A stretch of 8,235 nucleotides of DNA from an uncultured Lentisphaeria bacterium (GTDB taxonomy: Bacteria > Verrucomicrobiota > Lentisphaeria > Victivallales > Victivallaceae), in assembly GCA_949298665.1 (NCBI GenBank), contig CASFXO010000154.1, positions 1 through 8,235 on the forward strand, read 5' to 3'. The notes under the pieces were generated by a model. That model saw nothing but the letters and a program-made list of their open reading frames with translations, did no database searches and had not been told where the DNA came from. Each line of letters begins with the position of its first letter. Position 1 is the stretch's first letter. Below are positions 6,990 to 8,235 of the stretch, piece by piece. The translations under genes were made by a program, and so were the position numbers.

Positions 6990-8081
6990 TTATGTACGCC
7001 TCTGTCCCGACGGGGCGGTTCCCCGTTCGGTGCGGGAGGGTTCCGTTAATTTTCCGCTCAGGAAAATCCGTCGGGCGGGACGGGTCGGGTTTTCCAGACG
7101 CGACACGACTTCCTCAAAAACGGCTCTGCCGATCATCTTCCAGTCCATCGCGATCGTCGGGACCGGGCAGAATTCCGGACAGATCAGGCTTTTTCCGTCC
7201 ACCGAAAGCACGGTGCAGTGGTCCATCAGCTCCACGCCGGTACGTTCCAGAAACGGCCGGGCGCAGCGCTCGCAGAGGTGGTCGGAGGTGAAAAAGTAGC
7301 CGATATCCGGTTGAAACGGATAATGTTCCTGCCCGGGAATCTGGGCATTGGCAACCACCCAGTCGGCGATTTCTCCGCCCTGGTCTTTCCACGTGTATTC
7401 GAAGATTTTGCCCCGGTGCAGGTAGACCGGCCGGGGATCGGAAAAGACGGCTACTTTCCGGCAGCCGTGCTGTTGAAAATAGGCGAGCGCCTGCCGGGCC
7501 GTGGTGAAGGGGTCGATTTCCACGATCGATACCCGGCCGCCGAAATCATTTTCCAGCATCATGCCGGCGGCCGGAATCCGGATGTCCAGCGACTGGAAAA
7601 CGATGTCCAGGGACTTCATGATGATCAGTGCGTCGCATTTTTCCAGCGCGACAAGGCACTGGCAGAGCAAGCGGGCGTCCTCCATCGGAATCGGCAGCAG
7701 TGGATAGCCGAAATCCGCCGCCATTTTCTGAACCGCTCCGAGCGCGGTGTAGACGAACCCATGATCGACGTCCGGATCGGTGAAGTGGGGAAAATGGGTG
7801 ATGACACCGATCAGCCCTTTGCCTCCGTGCGGGCCGCTGCGGGCGCCGCCGCGCACATAGATGCCGCGTTTCGGCACTTTTTCCAGCACGCCCTGGCTGC
7901 AGAGATAATTGATCCCGTTGAGCGCGGAGCTGTAACACAGATTGAATCGCCGCATCAAAGCCCGGACGGACGGCAGCCGTGCTCCCGGCAGGTAGACACC
8001 GGTGAGGATCTGCGCGTTCAGGTAATCAATCAGGTCGGAAGCGATTTCCGGCCGACTTTGACTGGTTTGGACTGGATCCAT
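6990..8081 (-). CDS. GntR/LacI hybrid transcriptional regulator (winged-helix head, sugar-binding-type sensor body)
   Basis: From the ATG at 8079-8081 the product is 363 residues, stopping with TAA at 6990-6992. Residues about 12-76 form a GntR-type winged helix: DLIDYLNAQILTGVYLPGARL, then PSVRALMRRFNLCYSSALNGI, then the wing QGVLEKVPKRGIYV. Residues about 88-346 match the LacI/periplasmic-binding fold: KGLIGVITHFPH at its start, and late segments FTSDHLCERCARPFLERTGV, TVLSVDGKSL and DWKMIGRAVFEEVVSRL. This head-body pairing is like AraR, a repressor released by a sugar ligand. The gene lies directly upstream of the lyase-like gene on the same strand, so it probably controls that operon and itself. 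The frame is open up to 8228. I chose the internal start because it puts the usual short tail before the helix-turn-helix and gives a leader of about 34 bases from the predicted promoter; an ATG at 8109-8111 is the alternative. The body is unusually rich in cysteine. Confidence 0.9.
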   Translation of the reverse strand: MDPVQTSQSRPEIASDLIDYLNAQILTGVYLPGARLPSVRALMRRFNLCYSSALNGINYLCSQGVLEKVPKRGIYVRGGARSGPHGGKGLIGVITHFPHFTDPDVDHGFVYTALGAVQKMAADFGYPLLPIPMEDARLLCQCLVALEKCDALIIMKSLDIVFQSLDIRIPAAGMMLENDFGGRVSIVEIDPFTTARQALAYFQQHGCRKVAVFSDPRPVYLHRGKIFEYTWKDQGGEIADWVVANAQIPGQEHYPFQPDIGYFFTSDHLCERCARPFLERTGVELMDHCTVLSVDGKSLICPEFCPVPTIAMDWKMIGRAVFEEVVSRLENPTRPARRIFLSGKLTEPSRTERGTAPSGQRRT

Positions 8082-8121
8082 GGTCCCGCTCAGAAAACCG
8101 TGCTCAATCATTATTGCAGGA

Positions 8122-8150
8122 AGTATAACACGAAATGGGGCACAATGCAA
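8122..8150 (-). promoter_or_regulatory. Sigma70-like extended -10 promoter of the regulator-lyase operon
   Basis: On the minus strand, TTGCAT (8145-8150) and TATACT (8122-8127) are separated by 17 bases, and TGT immediately precedes the -10, giving an extended -10. The -10 matches the consensus at 5 of 6 positions; the -35 matches only at TTG. Transcription would start near 8115, downstream of the long open frame's first ATG (8228). This argues that the longer N-terminus is not translated. Confidence 0.65.
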
Positions 8151-8193
8151 CAGGGGAATGCCGCGTTCCGGTTTTTTTATGCTGATTTTCTGA

Positions 8194-8235
8194 TCGCCGC
8201 ATTCGGCAGACAGGGCCGTTCGCCGCATTCGGCAG
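8194..8235. repeat. 16-bp direct repeat with palindromic core upstream of the regulator promoter
   Basis: Two identical copies of TCGCCGCATTCGGCAG occupy 8194-8209 and 8220-8235, a period of 26 bp. Each contains the inverted repeat GCCG-CATT-CGGC. The second copy runs into the window edge, so the repeat may be longer or have more copies. The position, 44 bp or more upstream of the -35, suits regulator binding sites or the 3' end of a neighbouring repeat array; the sequence alone does not decide. Confidence 0.6.

Noticed and set aside
8155..8178. Possible + strand terminator (short GGAA/TTCC stem before seven Ts)
   Set aside because: The stem is only 4 bp and there is no + strand gene upstream of it; the Ts are more likely part of AT-rich promoter-upstream DNA.
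8082..8228. N-terminal extension of the regulator to the ATG at 8228
   Set aside because: It would run through the predicted promoter (8122-8150) and the direct repeat, and it adds 49 residues not typical before a GntR-type winged helix.
8194..8235. CRISPR-like repeat array
   Set aside because: Only two 16-bp copies with a 10-bp gap are visible; repeat and spacer lengths are too short for CRISPR and no cas gene is present.

Overview
The window looks like chromosomal DNA from a GC-rich, polysaccharide-degrading bacterium. The combination fits the Lentisphaerota (Victivallis-like) or another PVC-group lineage: a very large secreted polysaccharide-lyase-like enzyme, a hybrid regulator with a GntR-type DNA-binding head and a LacI-type sensor body, and an isoleucyl-tRNA synthetase whose C-terminus looks like the type-2 class. 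The taxonomic call is inference from gene content; there is no rRNA or other marker here.

Layout. On the + strand, positions 1-1065 hold the 3' third of ileS, which enters from outside the window. Eight bases later comes apbE (1074-2174), a membrane-anchored FAD:protein FMN transferase whose ribosome binding site overlaps the ileS stop codon. A gene-free convergent gap (2175-2500) follows. It contains a strong intrinsic terminator that serves the minus strand. From 6940 back to 2501 on the minus strand runs one 1479-residue exported protein. Its apparent parts are a signal peptide, a beta-sandwich module, a GH67N-like alpha/beta module, an (alpha/alpha) toroid plus heparinase II/III-like beta domain, an F5/8-type C-like module, and a beta-propeller with DxDGDG calcium loops. 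Upstream on the same strand, 49 bases away, is a GntR/LacI-type regulator (6990-8081). It is preceded by a good extended -10 promoter (8122-8150) and, further upstream, by a 16-bp direct repeat at the window edge.

How the genes work together. The right-hand half reads as a compact two-gene operon: promoter, sugar-sensing repressor, secreted polysaccharide-degrading enzyme, terminator. The likely logic is that the regulator senses a breakdown product and controls its own gene together with the lyase. The left-hand half is housekeeping: translation (ileS) coupled to flavinylation of extracytoplasmic or membrane flavoproteins (apbE).

No mobile element, CRISPR array, tRNA or rRNA was seen. The most interesting items are the modular architecture of the giant lyase-like protein, its dedicated upstream regulator, the repeated palindromic motif upstream of that regulator, and an 18-bp tandem duplication inside apbE. 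A 1480-codon antisense reading frame covers the lyase gene, but it is explained by codon avoidance and is not called as a gene.
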